Shown piece by piece: positions 54,376 through 62,470 of a stretch of 64,000 bases of DNA (position 1 is the stretch's first letter; each line of letters starts with the position of its first letter). Under the pieces are notes generated by a model, which saw nothing but the letters and a program-made list of their open reading frames with translations, was not told the DNA's origin and searched no databases. The position numbers and the translations under genes are program-made. Where the stretch lies: assembly GCA_035609245.1 (NCBI GenBank), contig CP141202.1, positions 868,001 to 932,000 of the forward strand, written 5' to 3'. This DNA is from Bacteroidales bacterium MB20-C3-3 (lineage in GTDB: Bacteria > Bacteroidota > Bacteroidia > Bacteroidales > UBA932).

Positions 54376-54876
54376 ATGTCACTTAATACCGCAGATCTTA
54401 TTATTCTGATTTGCCTTATTCCCGCGATCTTCGCGGGTTTCATGAAGGGATTTGTGCGCCAGGCTGCTGCTGTGGCAGCACTAATCCTGGGCGTTTGGGC
54501 CGGGTATCACTTCTCAGATTTTGTAAGCACCAAACTGGCAAACTGGATTAATGTTGAGCAGAATATATTAAATATAATATCATTTGCAATAATCTTCATT
54601 GGTGTACTAATTTTAGTAAACCTTGCAGGGAGGGCAATTGAGGGTCTTGTCAAACTGGTTCTGCTCGGATGGTTGGACAAACTTGCCGGTATTATCTTTG
54701 CTCTGATAAAGTACGCTTTTATTTTCAGTATTCTAATATATCTTATAGAATCACTTGATGAACTTTTTAAATTTTTACCAAGGGAGACGCTTCAAAATTC
54801 AGTTTTATACGGGTACCTTTCAAAAATTGCCCCTGTTGTTTTTCCATACCTGAAAAATCTAGTTTCACACATCTGA
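54376..54876 (+). CDS. cvpA: CvpA family membrane protein
   Basis: 166 residues from ATG 54376. Four hydrophobic segments with family-typical GFMKGFVRQAAAVAALILGVWAGYHFSDF and NLAGRAIEGLVKLVLLGWLDKLAG. CvpA proteins are inner-membrane proteins needed for colicin V export in E. coli and for envelope-stress or bile resistance elsewhere. The gene is divergent from ileS. The C39 peptide exporter starts 207 bases downstream, which may be coincidence, because CvpA is widespread. Confidence 0.85.
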   Translation: MSLNTADLIILICLIPAIFAGFMKGFVRQAAAVAALILGVWAGYHFSDFVSTKLANWINVEQNILNIISFAIIFIGVLILVNLAGRAIEGLVKLVLLGWLDKLAGIIFALIKYAFIFSILIYLIESLDELFKFLPRETLQNSVLYGYLSKIAPVVFPYLKNLVSHI

Positions 54877-54983
54877 TTTCTGAATTTTAATTATCAGAAT
54901 CGACAATCTCAGATAATTCAATAAACTGAGTAACTTTTTTACCATTTAGCACAACTTACCTGCTAATACAACTCAACTTTGCA

Positions 54984-55064
54984 ATGCAGAGGGGGGTCGT
55001 GGCGAGGGTACTCCTGATGGGGCCGGGAGTGGAGAGTGAGAGGTACCTCCCTTTGCATTTTTAA
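54984..55064 (+). other. Structured leader upstream of the peptide exporter
   Basis: AATGCAGAGGGGGGT near 54983 is imperfectly complementary to ACCTCCCTTTGCATT near 55045, enclosing a GC-rich stretch that can form an internal CTCC/GGAG stem. A 26-codon ORF with ATG at 54984 covers the same bases. Composition differs sharply from the AT-rich flanks. It could be a cis-regulatory RNA leader or a tiny peptide. The other bases of the 54877-55083 gap show no feature. Confidence 0.3.
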
Positions 55065-55083
55065 ATAGAGAGAGAGGTGAAAG

Positions 55084-57153
55084 ATGGGTTATTCAATAAA
55101 AATCAGACAACATGATATAAGCGACTGTGGTGCCGCTTGTCTGGCATCAGTGTCGGCTTACTGGGGGCTCAGGCTCCCAATCGCCAGAATAAGGCTTTTC
55201 AGCAATACTGACAGCAGGGGGACAACCTTCAAAGGACTAATAGATGCTGCTAAGGCTTTTGGTTTCAATGCCGAGGGTTACAAAGCTCAGGAGAGGTCTC
55301 TTTACAAAATTCCAAAGCCTGCAATTCTTCATCTTGAAAAAAGCTCCGGCTTGCTCCATTTTGTTGTCCTTTACGGGATTAAAAATGGGCTGCTCAGAAT
55401 AATGGATCCTATGGATGGTGAAATCCACAGTATCAAGATGGAGGAATTACTCAGCGAATGGAGTGGCAAGCTGGTAATGATATCTCCATCTGCGGGATTT
55501 ACAAAGGGGGATCAGAGTGGCAGTGTTTCGCTCCGTCTTACAGAGTTACTGAGGGAGAATCGCTCTGCGCTTGTTAAAGCTTTGTCAGCGGCTCTTCTTC
55601 TAACTCTTACTTCGTTTGTAATTTCTCTTTTTATTAAGATAATTCTTGATTCAATTATCCCTTCAGGGGAGATTATTAATCTTTCAATAGCAGCATTGAT
55701 TGTAGTATTGGTATTTGTTGCATCACTTATGTTATCCTGGATAAGAGGCACTATACTTGTAAAAGTGGGAATATCAATGGATAGTGAACTAATGGGGAGA
55801 TACATCAGGCATCTTGTCAAGCTACCCGGAATTTTCTACGATTCAAGAGAGACAGGTGAACTTACATCAAGAATTTCAGATGCGGCAAAGATCAGAAGCT
55901 ATCTTACAGTGACATTGTCCAGCCTGGCAGTATCGGCATTTATGCTTGTTGCATCTACCGGGGTTATGTTTGCCATATCTCCCGGAATGGCACTTCCGGC
56001 TCTGCTTATTATTCCTGTATACTCTCTGCTTTTCTACATAACAGACAGATACAATAAAAGAGCTCAGAGGAGAATAATGGAGAGAGGAGCAAAGTTTGAA
56101 AACAGAGTTATTGAGACTGTTAAATCTCATCTGGCAATAAAATACTCCTCAACCGAAAGCTACTTTGCAGGTAGATGCACATCTGCACTATCTTCATTTC
56201 TTGAGAGTGTTGAAGATTCTGCAAAATTTTCAATTTTCACAGGCTCTGCCGCAGACCTGGCTTCAAAGCTTCTCTTGGTAATAATTCTCTGGATGGGCGG
56301 TGCTGAAATGATTAAAGGAGATATTACTCCGGGGGAGCTTGTCGCCTTTTTCACCATAATTTCACTGTTTACAGCTCCTCTTTCTGAGCTGGTATCTGCC
56401 AGCTCAGAAATACGGGAGGGGACTGTTGCAGCCTCCAGACTCTTTGAAATTATGGATATGGAGTGCGAGCCCCTTGACGGAGGTATCGTCCACAGCACCG
56501 GAGCTCCGGAGTATATCAAAATATCAGATGTATCATTTTCTTACCCCGGAAGAGGGACCCTTTTAAAAGGGATTAATATGGAATTTCACAAAGGAGAGAT
56601 ATCTGCTGTAACAGGAGAGAGTGGTTGCGGGAAGAGCACACTTGTCTCTCTTATCACCAGGCTAAGAAGGCCTTCGTTTGGAGTAATAACTGCGGACAGA
56701 CTTAACATAGAACATATCAATCTAAGAAACTGGAGAGAGATGATTGCAGTTGTACCACAGACGCCTGCCCTTTTTGCAGGTACTATTATGGAGAATATTG
56801 CTCCGGGAGAGGAGGATCCGGATAGTAAAATGGTGATTGAAATATGTGAGAGGCTGGGAATGACTGAGTTTATCGCATCACTTCCTCTGGGTTTGGAGAG
56901 CCCCGTTGGGGAGGGAGGTGCCTCACTGTCGGGTGGGCAGCAACAGAAAGTTTCACTGGCGAGAGCCCTCTATAAAGATGCACCTGTTATTATTGTAGAT
57001 GAGGGGACTTCATCAATGGACCAGGAATCTGAGTTCCTTGCAGAGCGTGCACTTAAAATGGAGAGGGAGAAGGGAAAAATAATAATTATTATATCACATA
57101 AAGAGAGGTCAAAGTTAATCTCAGACAGAATATACAGAATGGAAAATAAATAG
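55084..57153 (+). CDS. Peptidase-containing ABC exporter (C39 peptidase, PCAT/bacteriocin type)
   Basis: 689 residues in one chain: C39 peptidase (1-130), six-helix membrane domain (about 155-435) and ATPase (about 455-689). The peptidase is intact: Gln9 (oxyanion), catalytic Cys15 in SDCGAACLASV, His92 in LLHFVVLYG, Asp108 in IMDPMDG. The ATPase has Walker A GESGCGKST, Q-loop VPQTPALFAG, signature LSGGQQQKVSLARAL, Walker B VIIVDEGTSS and switch IIISHKERS. C39 exporters cut double-glycine leaders and export the cargo. The two small genes just downstream encode candidate cargo, and TolC and HlyD homologues follow to complete an envelope-spanning route. Confidence 0.93.
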   Translation: MGYSIKIRQHDISDCGAACLASVSAYWGLRLPIARIRLFSNTDSRGTTFKGLIDAAKAFGFNAEGYKAQERSLYKIPKPAILHLEKSSGLLHFVVLYGIKNGLLRIMDPMDGEIHSIKMEELLSEWSGKLVMISPSAGFTKGDQSGSVSLRLTELLRENRSALVKALSAALLLTLTSFVISLFIKIILDSIIPSGEIINLSIAALIVVLVFVASLMLSWIRGTILVKVGISMDSELMGRYIRHLVKLPGIFYDSRETGELTSRISDAAKIRSYLTVTLSSLAVSAFMLVASTGVMFAISPGMALPALLIIPVYSLLFYITDRYNKRAQRRIMERGAKFENRVIETVKSHLAIKYSSTESYFAGRCTSALSSFLESVEDSAKFSIFTGSAADLASKLLLVIILWMGGAEMIKGDITPGELVAFFTIISLFTAPLSELVSASSEIREGTVAASRLFEIMDMECEPLDGGIVHSTGAPEYIKISDVSFSYPGRGTLLKGINMEFHKGEISAVTGESGCGKSTLVSLITRLRRPSFGVITADRLNIEHINLRNWREMIAVVPQTPALFAGTIMENIAPGEEDPDSKMVIEICERLGMTEFIASLPLGLESPVGEGGASLSGGQQQKVSLARALYKDAPVIIVDEGTSSMDQESEFLAERALKMEREKGKIIIIISHKERSKLISDRIYRMENK

Positions 57154-57174
57154 AATGGAGGGTGCACACTCCGG

Positions 57175-57195
57175 GCGGTGTCCGCTCGCCTTTTT
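57175..57195 (+). terminator. Weak hairpin between exporter and peptide genes
   Basis: GCGG-TGT-CCGC is followed by TCGCCTTTTT, 24 bases before the first peptide ATG. It is too short to be a confident terminator. It could partly attenuate read-through from the exporter gene or set the ratio of exporter to peptide. Confidence 0.25.
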
Positions 57196-57218
57196 GCGGA
57201 TAATTAATAATTACGACT

Positions 57219-57407
57219 ATGGAAAGAATAGAGTTGGAAAGATGGGGAGTTACTCCCCTTGATGAGAGAGAGCTTCTTGTACATGGCGGAGGCAGGCTAA
57301 AAAAGTTGCTTGAGGTAATTGATGAAGTTGTTAAACTCATTGAAAAGGCAGAGAAGTACTGGCCAAATTTCAAAGAGGGTTTTAAAGAGGGATGGGAGAA
57401 GGCATAA
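57219..57407 (+). CDS. Putative double-glycine-leader peptide 1
   Basis: 62 residues. The leader (1-25) contains W9-G-V-T-P-L-D-E-R-E-L-L and ends HGGG at 22-25, with cleavage expected after Gly25 (or Gly24). The predicted product (37 residues) starts RLKKLLEVIDEVVKLIEKAE, a strongly amphipathic helix with a Leu/Ile/Val face and alternating Lys/Glu. It then has YWPN and a short repeat FKEGFKEGW rich in aromatic residues. It lacks Cys, so it is unlikely to be a disulfide or thioether peptide. It sits 65 bases after the C39 exporter and shares one base (TAATG) with peptide 2. No database family is recognised. Confidence 0.6.
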   Translation: MERIELERWGVTPLDERELLVHGGGRLKKLLEVIDEVVKLIEKAEKYWPNFKEGFKEGWEKA

Positions 57408-57622
57408 TGGAAACAAAAGAGACAACTATGCTGCTCCTCGTTCATCTGGATGAGAACGAGTGCCTTTCAACAAGAGGTGGAGATGGGACCTGGGATAAAG
57501 AGGTCGTAAAATATGTTGGGTTTGGATTGGGATATGGAGCAAAAAAAATTGTAAAGGCTCTCCAGTTTCTAAGTAAAAATCTGTATGAATCACAGAGCCG
57601 GTCAATGGTTATATATAAATAA
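57407..57622 (+). CDS. Putative double-glycine-leader peptide 2
   Basis: 71 residues from ATG 57407, which overlaps the peptide 1 stop by one base. The leader (1-25) has L14-D-E-N-E-C-L20 and ends in R-G-G at 23-25, aligning position for position with peptide 1. The predicted product (46 residues, from DGTWDKEVVKYV) carries a Gly-rich helix YVGFGLGYGAKKIVKAL with overlapping small-xxx-small spacing, as in helix-packing bacteriocin subunits, and a basic, Ser/Gln-rich C-terminus. The only Cys is in the leader. No immunity protein or modification enzyme follows. The TolC gene starts 68 bases later. Confidence 0.6.
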   Translation: METKETTMLLLVHLDENECLSTRGGDGTWDKEVVKYVGFGLGYGAKKIVKALQFLSKNLYESQSRSMVIYK

Positions 57623-57690
57623 TCAAAGAACTGCGTGAATTGCTTATATTTCGGGGAGTATTGAAAAAAATAATTTTACCTTTGTGTTCT

Positions 57691-59013
57691 ATGAAAAGTT
57701 TTCTGAAACTCCCCGTTTTTATCCTCATCTTTATCCCTACCGTGATTTCTGCCCAGCAGAAGTTATGGAGTCTTGAGGAGTGCATTAGATATGCATGGGA
57801 CAACAATTTGAGAATCAAGCAACAGGAGCTTGCTGTTGAACAAAGTGAGAATAACCTTTTTCAGGCAAAAATGAACTATCTCCCGTCGCTCAATGCCTCT
57901 CTTGGACACAGTATGAACTGGGGTCGCTCTGTTAATATGAATGACCTTCAGATTATTGAAAACAAGTTAAGCCAAAGCACAAATGCATCTGCAAGTGCAA
58001 ACATCTCAATTTTTGAAGGATTTGTTAAAAACAATGATCTTAAAAGTAAAGGGGTGTTAAGGGAGATTGCCCGTCAGGAGGTAGGCCGAATAAGAAATGA
58101 TATCTCTATTGAGATAGCCAGAGCCTATCTTCAGGTACTTCTTGCAAGAGAGATTCTTGAATCTGCAAACTCAAGTCTGGAAAATTCAGCAGTACAGGTT
58201 GAAAGAACAAGGAAGTTTGTTGATGCCGGGAGCCAGGCCTACAGTGCCCTTCTTGAAATGGAGGCTCAGTATGCCAGTGAACTTGTTCAGCAGACAAATG
58301 CTCAGAGCCAGGTTTCAAATGCTCTTCTTACACTCAGACAACTTCTGGATCTTCCGGCAGAACAAAGTTTTGATGTATCAACCCCGGGAGAAAACCTGAA
58401 TATTGGACCATTTACAGCAGAGAGTCCTGATCAGCTTTTTGACGCATCTCTGGATTTACCGCAGATAGAGGTAGCAAGGCTCAATAAAAAGAATTCAGAA
58501 TTGCAACTTGCTATTGCAAAGGGTCAGGCTTATCCCTCCCTCACTTTCAGGGCAGGTTACGGCTCCTATTATGCAGACAGCAGGGATGAAAGTTTCTTTG
58601 ATCAGTTTAATGAAAACAGAAATCCTTCAATCTCTTTTGGAATAAACATCCCAATATTTAACTCATGGCGCACCAACACTGCTATTAAAAATGCAAAACT
58701 TGGAGTCAGGAATTCAGAGATCGAGACCAGAAGCAGGGAGCAATTACTCTACAAAGAGATCCAACAGTCTGTGAATGACGCAAATTCGTACTTTGCCCGC
58801 TACAAGGCAACTGAAAGAAATGTTAAGGCAATGGAGGAGTCCTTCAGATATGTACAACAAAAGTTTGATGTAGGTGTTCTAAATGCTACTGATTACTCGG
58901 TTGCAAAGAATAATCTTTTCAAAAGCAAGTCAGACTTCCTGCAGGCAAAATATCAGTTCATATTCCAGCAAAAGATAATTGATTTCTACAAGGGGAATCC
59001 CATAACTTTATAA
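57691..59013 (+). CDS. TolC-family outer-membrane channel
   Basis: 440 residues from ATG 57691. Signal peptide at 1-22 (VFILIFIPTVISAQ). Two outer-membrane-efflux repeats with long helices: SLEECIRYAWDNNLRIKQQEL ... and the second starting near PQIEVARLNKKNSELQLAIAKGQAYPSL, plus the family's NWGRSVNMNDLQ strand region. It forms the trimeric exit duct. TACCTTTG at 57677-57684 fits a -7 element, but transcription from it would start almost at the ATG, so read-through from the peptide genes may matter. The HlyD gene follows after two bases. Confidence 0.9.
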   Translation: MKSFLKLPVFILIFIPTVISAQQKLWSLEECIRYAWDNNLRIKQQELAVEQSENNLFQAKMNYLPSLNASLGHSMNWGRSVNMNDLQIIENKLSQSTNASASANISIFEGFVKNNDLKSKGVLREIARQEVGRIRNDISIEIARAYLQVLLAREILESANSSLENSAVQVERTRKFVDAGSQAYSALLEMEAQYASELVQQTNAQSQVSNALLTLRQLLDLPAEQSFDVSTPGENLNIGPFTAESPDQLFDASLDLPQIEVARLNKKNSELQLAIAKGQAYPSLTFRAGYGSYYADSRDESFFDQFNENRNPSISFGINIPIFNSWRTNTAIKNAKLGVRNSEIETRSREQLLYKEIQQSVNDANSYFARYKATERNVKAMEESFRYVQQKFDVGVLNATDYSVAKNNLFKSKSDFLQAKYQFIFQQKIIDFYKGNPITL

Positions 59014-59015
59014 AG

Positions 59016-60248
59016 ATGAAGAAGAGTTTTAAATGGATAATCGGCGCAGCAGTTATAATAATTGTTGTGCTCGTAATTTTTGGAAGGAAAAATAGCAATA
59101 AAGGGGTGGAGGTGACTACTCAGATTGTTGCTAAGGGGACAATCACAGAGGTTATCCCTGCTAATGGAAAAATCAAGCCTGTTGTGGAGGTAAAGATCTC
59201 TCCCGATGTTTCCGGAGAGATTGTTGAGCTTAATTTTAAAGAGGGAGACAACATTAAAAGGGGTGAACTTATTATAAAAATAAAGCAAGATGTCTACATA
59301 TCCATGAGAGACAGAGCCGAGGCATCACTTAACTCAGTAAAAGCTCAGCTGACACAACAACTTGCTCAATTTAAACAAATTGAACAGTCTTATCTTAGGA
59401 ATAAAACCCTTTACGAGCAAAAGGCTATCTCTGAGGCAGACTATGAAAATGCTCTCTCTCAGTATAATGTTACTAAAGAACAGATAAAAGCTGCAGAATT
59501 TAATGTGAAAAGTGCTACAGCTGCTCTTCAGGAGGCACAGGACAACCTTGTCAAGACTACAATCTATGCCCCTATGGATGGCATAATTTCCAAAATGAAT
59601 GTTGAGAAGGGAGAGCGTGTAGTTGGTACAAGCCAAATGGCGGGAACTGAATTACTAAGAATCGCTAATTTTGATCAGATGGAGGTTCTTGTTGATGTTA
59701 ATGAGAACGATATTATTCGCATTCAGGAGAGGGACACTGCTATGGTTGAGGTTGACTCCTATCCCGGAAGAAAATTTACTGGGATGGTGACTCAGATTGC
59801 AAACTCTGCTAAAAACATTGGCTCTTCAATTGAACAGGTCACAAATTTTGAGGTAAAAATTCTAATTCTACCGGAATCATATCAGGACCTTGTTAAAGAG
59901 GGGCTGAATCCTTTCCGTCCCGGTATGTCTGCAACAGCTTCAATTCAAACTGAAAGAAGAGATAATATTATATCTATTCCTGTTCAGACGATTACAACAA
60001 GAAATGACCTCTTTACTGATACTCTTGCCAATAAAAAGAGCGATGAATTAAGTGAGCAGGTGTTTGTTGTAAAGGATGATAATACTCTTGAGGTTAGGAA
60101 GATTGAAACAGGCATTCAGGATATTACAAATATTGAAATTTTATCCGGGCTGAATGAGGGTGAAAGGATTGTAACCGGTCCATATTCTGCAATAAGCAAA
60201 ACTCTTAAGTCCGGAGCTAAGGTCTCTTGGGATGACAAGAAAAAATAG
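59016..60248 (+). CDS. HlyD/MacA-family periplasmic adaptor
   Basis: 410 residues. Membrane anchor at 5-23 (WIIGAAVIIIVVLVIFG). Lipoyl half-motifs VEVKISPDVSGEIVELNFKE, a coiled-coil hairpin (about 90-165), the second lipoyl half TIYAPMDGIISKMNVEKGE, then beta-barrel and membrane-proximal domains. It bridges an inner-membrane pump and TolC. MacA-like adaptors usually have MacB next door, but no MacB is here, and the nearest ABC pump is the C39 exporter. That supports, without proving, a shared export machine. It overlaps tsaB by 17 bases. Confidence 0.9.
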   Translation: MKKSFKWIIGAAVIIIVVLVIFGRKNSNKGVEVTTQIVAKGTITEVIPANGKIKPVVEVKISPDVSGEIVELNFKEGDNIKRGELIIKIKQDVYISMRDRAEASLNSVKAQLTQQLAQFKQIEQSYLRNKTLYEQKAISEADYENALSQYNVTKEQIKAAEFNVKSATAALQEAQDNLVKTTIYAPMDGIISKMNVEKGERVVGTSQMAGTELLRIANFDQMEVLVDVNENDIIRIQERDTAMVEVDSYPGRKFTGMVTQIANSAKNIGSSIEQVTNFEVKILILPESYQDLVKEGLNPFRPGMSATASIQTERRDNIISIPVQTITTRNDLFTDTLANKKSDELSEQVFVVKDDNTLEVRKIETGIQDITNIEILSGLNEGERIVTGPYSAISKTLKSGAKVSWDDKKK

Positions 60249-60939
60249 TGTTACTCTACTGCTGCTTGAAACCAGTACAGAAGTGTGTTCTGTTGCTCTC
60301 AGCATTGACGGAGAGTTGACAGCTCAGAGGGAAATTCAAGAGCACAAAGCTCATGCAAGAGTTATTGCAGATTTTATTAAAGAGGTACTTTCAGATGCAT
60401 CTTTATCAATTAATGATTGCAATGCTGTAGTTGTCAGTGAAGGGCCGGGATCATACACAGGTCTTCGTGTTGGCGTATCTGTTGCCAAGGGTATATGTTA
60501 TGGTGCAAACCTCCCGCTTATAGCAGTTAGCTCGCTTGAGCTTATTGCCAGGTTGGCACTGGAGAATAGTCCGGCTCCTGAGGGTGATTTCAGAATAGTT
60601 CCAATGATTGATGCCAGAAGAATGGAGGTTTACACAGCTCTGTTTGATTCCAAGTACAATCAACTGACAAAAACCGAGGCTCATATTATTACCGAGGAGA
60701 GTTTTACAGAAACATTGTCAGAAGGAAAGGTCATCTTTACAGGTGATGGTTCTGAAAAAGCTAAATCAGTGATTACACATCCAAATGCAATTTTTACCCA
60801 AACTCACGCCTCTGCAAGAGGAATGATTGATCCGGCAATGCAAAAATACAAAAGGTCCGAGTTTGCCGATGTAGCTTACTTCGAACCTTTTTATCTCAAG
60901 GATTTTATTGCCGGAATATCTAAAAAATCGCTGCTATAG
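60232..60939 (+). CDS. tsaB: tRNA threonylcarbamoyladenosine biosynthesis protein TsaB
   Basis: 235 residues. Partner of TsaD in making t6A37 on ANN-decoding tRNAs. Actin-like fold: LLLETSTEVCSVAL at the start, then the family signature VSEGPGSYTGLRVGVSVAKG and the PMIDARRMEVYTA segment. Start ATG 60232 lies inside the end of the adaptor gene, giving translational coupling of an essential gene to the export genes. It converges on 60920-62062 with a 20-base overlap. Confidence 0.93.
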   Translation: MTRKNSVTLLLLETSTEVCSVALSIDGELTAQREIQEHKAHARVIADFIKEVLSDASLSINDCNAVVVSEGPGSYTGLRVGVSVAKGICYGANLPLIAVSSLELIARLALENSPAPEGDFRIVPMIDARRMEVYTALFDSKYNQLTKTEAHIITEESFTETLSEGKVIFTGDGSEKAKSVITHPNAIFTQTHASARGMIDPAMQKYKRSEFADVAYFEPFYLKDFIAGISKKSLL

Positions 60940-62062
60940 CCTTTTCCAGTTTAGAATCAAAAATATCTCTGGCTACAATTGTTCCGCTCTTGTCAATCAG
61001 AAAGACAGAGGGAACTTCTCTGATATTGTATGTGGTTACTGCCGGTGAAGCCGACCCTAGTCCATCACACACATTTATCCATGGGAGCTCTTGATTGGCA
61101 ACAGCCCCTGACCAGGCTGTCTTATCAGTATCTACGCAAACCTGATATATTTCAAATCCCAAAGAGGAGTATCTGTCATAAATATCAAGCAATTCTCTGT
61201 TAAATAGCTTCTGATTTACGTCAGTAGTTGACCAGAATACTAAAAGAATAGCTTTTCCTGACAAGTCAGAGAGTGATCTCATCTGTGATTTAAGATCCGG
61301 AAGCTTAATATCAGGAAATCCAACCTCTGATGCATCCAGTAACTTTGAAGATATTGCATCACTCTTTTCTCTAAGGGTAATCTCATCCAGCAGAGGATTC
61401 AGGTAAACAGATCCGGGGTATGTAACACTAAGGGAATCGTAAACTCTTCTGAAAAGAAGAACATCTCTCATATCTCCAAAAAGAGGCAGTTCTCCCGGCA
61501 TCTTTTGATAGAGAAGGTATACATTGGTTAGAGAGTTTGGATTTAAATAGAGATGTTTTATAGCAGATTGTTTATTTTTCACAAAAAGTGCTCCTAATGA
61601 ATAGTTAAGAGAATCTGCCAATACTGCATCTCCTGAATTTATTGCCTCTGCCCTTTTAAGGAGAAGGGCTTCAAACTCTTTGTTTCTTGACTCCAGATCT
61701 TTTTCAAGGTTACTCAAAAGAACGCTTTCCGGAGATCCTTCAACAGAGCTGGAGATGCCAAGGGTATCTGTAGTCAGATAAACTGTTTCACCTGCAGCAA
61801 TAAGAAGTGATGCAATCTTTCTCTCTTTATAATACAAGTAGTAGAATTCAGGCTGTGATGAGAGTTTGCGGGTTTTGTAAATAAATGAGCCCTCGCTGTC
61901 TGTCTTAATAGTATCAACAACTCGCTGACTGTTAAGCTGAAGAATCCTCAGGGTTAGCTTGCCCTCACCCATCCCCTCTACCTTCGCTTTTATTATTGTT
62001 TTGTTTGAATTGCAGGATACAACCAGAAATGCTGTAAACGCTATCAGGAGAATCTTTCTCAT
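60920..62062 (-). CDS. Thioredoxin-like lipoprotein lacking the CxxC motif
   Basis: 380 residues from ATG 62062 (a TTG four codons upstream is in frame). Lipoprotein signal LVVSCNSN. The N-terminal beta domain (about 22-115) is of the DUF4369 type, a helical middle follows (120-235), and a C-terminal TlpA/AhpC-like thioredoxin domain (about 245-380) contains AILLVFWSTTDVNQK and REVPSVFLIDKSG (cis-Pro). Where active family members have WCxxC, this protein has WSTTDV, so it cannot be a normal thiol oxidoreductase. Probably a periplasmic binding or scaffold protein. Eight bases after HIT. Confidence 0.8.
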   Translation of the reverse strand: MRKILLIAFTAFLVVSCNSNKTIIKAKVEGMGEGKLTLRILQLNSQRVVDTIKTDSEGSFIYKTRKLSSQPEFYYLYYKERKIASLLIAAGETVYLTTDTLGISSSVEGSPESVLLSNLEKDLESRNKEFEALLLKRAEAINSGDAVLADSLNYSLGALFVKNKQSAIKHLYLNPNSLTNVYLLYQKMPGELPLFGDMRDVLLFRRVYDSLSVTYPGSVYLNPLLDEITLREKSDAISSKLLDASEVGFPDIKLPDLKSQMRSLSDLSGKAILLVFWSTTDVNQKLFNRELLDIYDRYSSLGFEIYQVCVDTDKTAWSGAVANQELPWINVCDGLGSASPAVTTYNIREVPSVFLIDKSGTIVARDIFDSKLEKAIAAIF

Positions 62063-62070
62063 ATTGTTTT

Positions 62071-62469
62071 TCAAAGTTGAATTTTTGATGCGATTGCTTT
62101 TGCTATGCTCTCCATAGTCTCTTTATCCAGACTAAGCTTAGGCTTTCTAAAGTCAATGTCCGATTCTGAATTTATTGGAACCAGGTGTATATGTGCGTGA
62201 GGTACCTCAAGCCCGATAACTGCTACCCCTACTCTTTTGCATGGTATGGCTTCACCAATCCCTTTTGCCACCTTCTGAGCAAATGCAAAGAGTCCTTTTA
62301 GCTCCGCCTCTTCAATGTCAAATATGTAATCTGTCTCTCTTCTGGGTATTACAAGTGTATGCCCCTGAGCAAGCGGATTTATATCAAGAAATGCATAGAA
62401 ATCTTTATCCTCAGCAATCTTGTATGAAGGGATTTCGCCGGATGCAATTTTAGAGAATATTGATGACAT
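62071..62469 (-). CDS. HIT family nucleotide-binding hydrolase
   Basis: 132 residues from ATG 62469 (MSSIFSKIASGEIPSYKI). The histidine triad is HAHIHLVP, with the family's FLDINPLAQGHTLVIPRR. HIT/Hint-type proteins hydrolyse nucleoside phosphoramidates or AMP conjugates. Start ATG overlaps no gene but lies two bases before the greA stop region, so the two are cotranscribed. Confidence 0.92.
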   Translation of the reverse strand: MSSIFSKIASGEIPSYKIAEDKDFYAFLDINPLAQGHTLVIPRRETDYIFDIEEAELKGLFAFAQKVAKGIGEAIPCKRVGVAVIGLEVPHAHIHLVPINSESDIDFRKPKLSLDKETMESIAKAIASKIQL

Positions 62470-62470
62470 C

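Noticed and set aside
54376-54876. cvpA as a dedicated part of the peptide export locus
   Set aside because: CvpA is widespread and has its own consensus promoter divergent from ileS. The 207-base gap to the exporter argues against a specific link.
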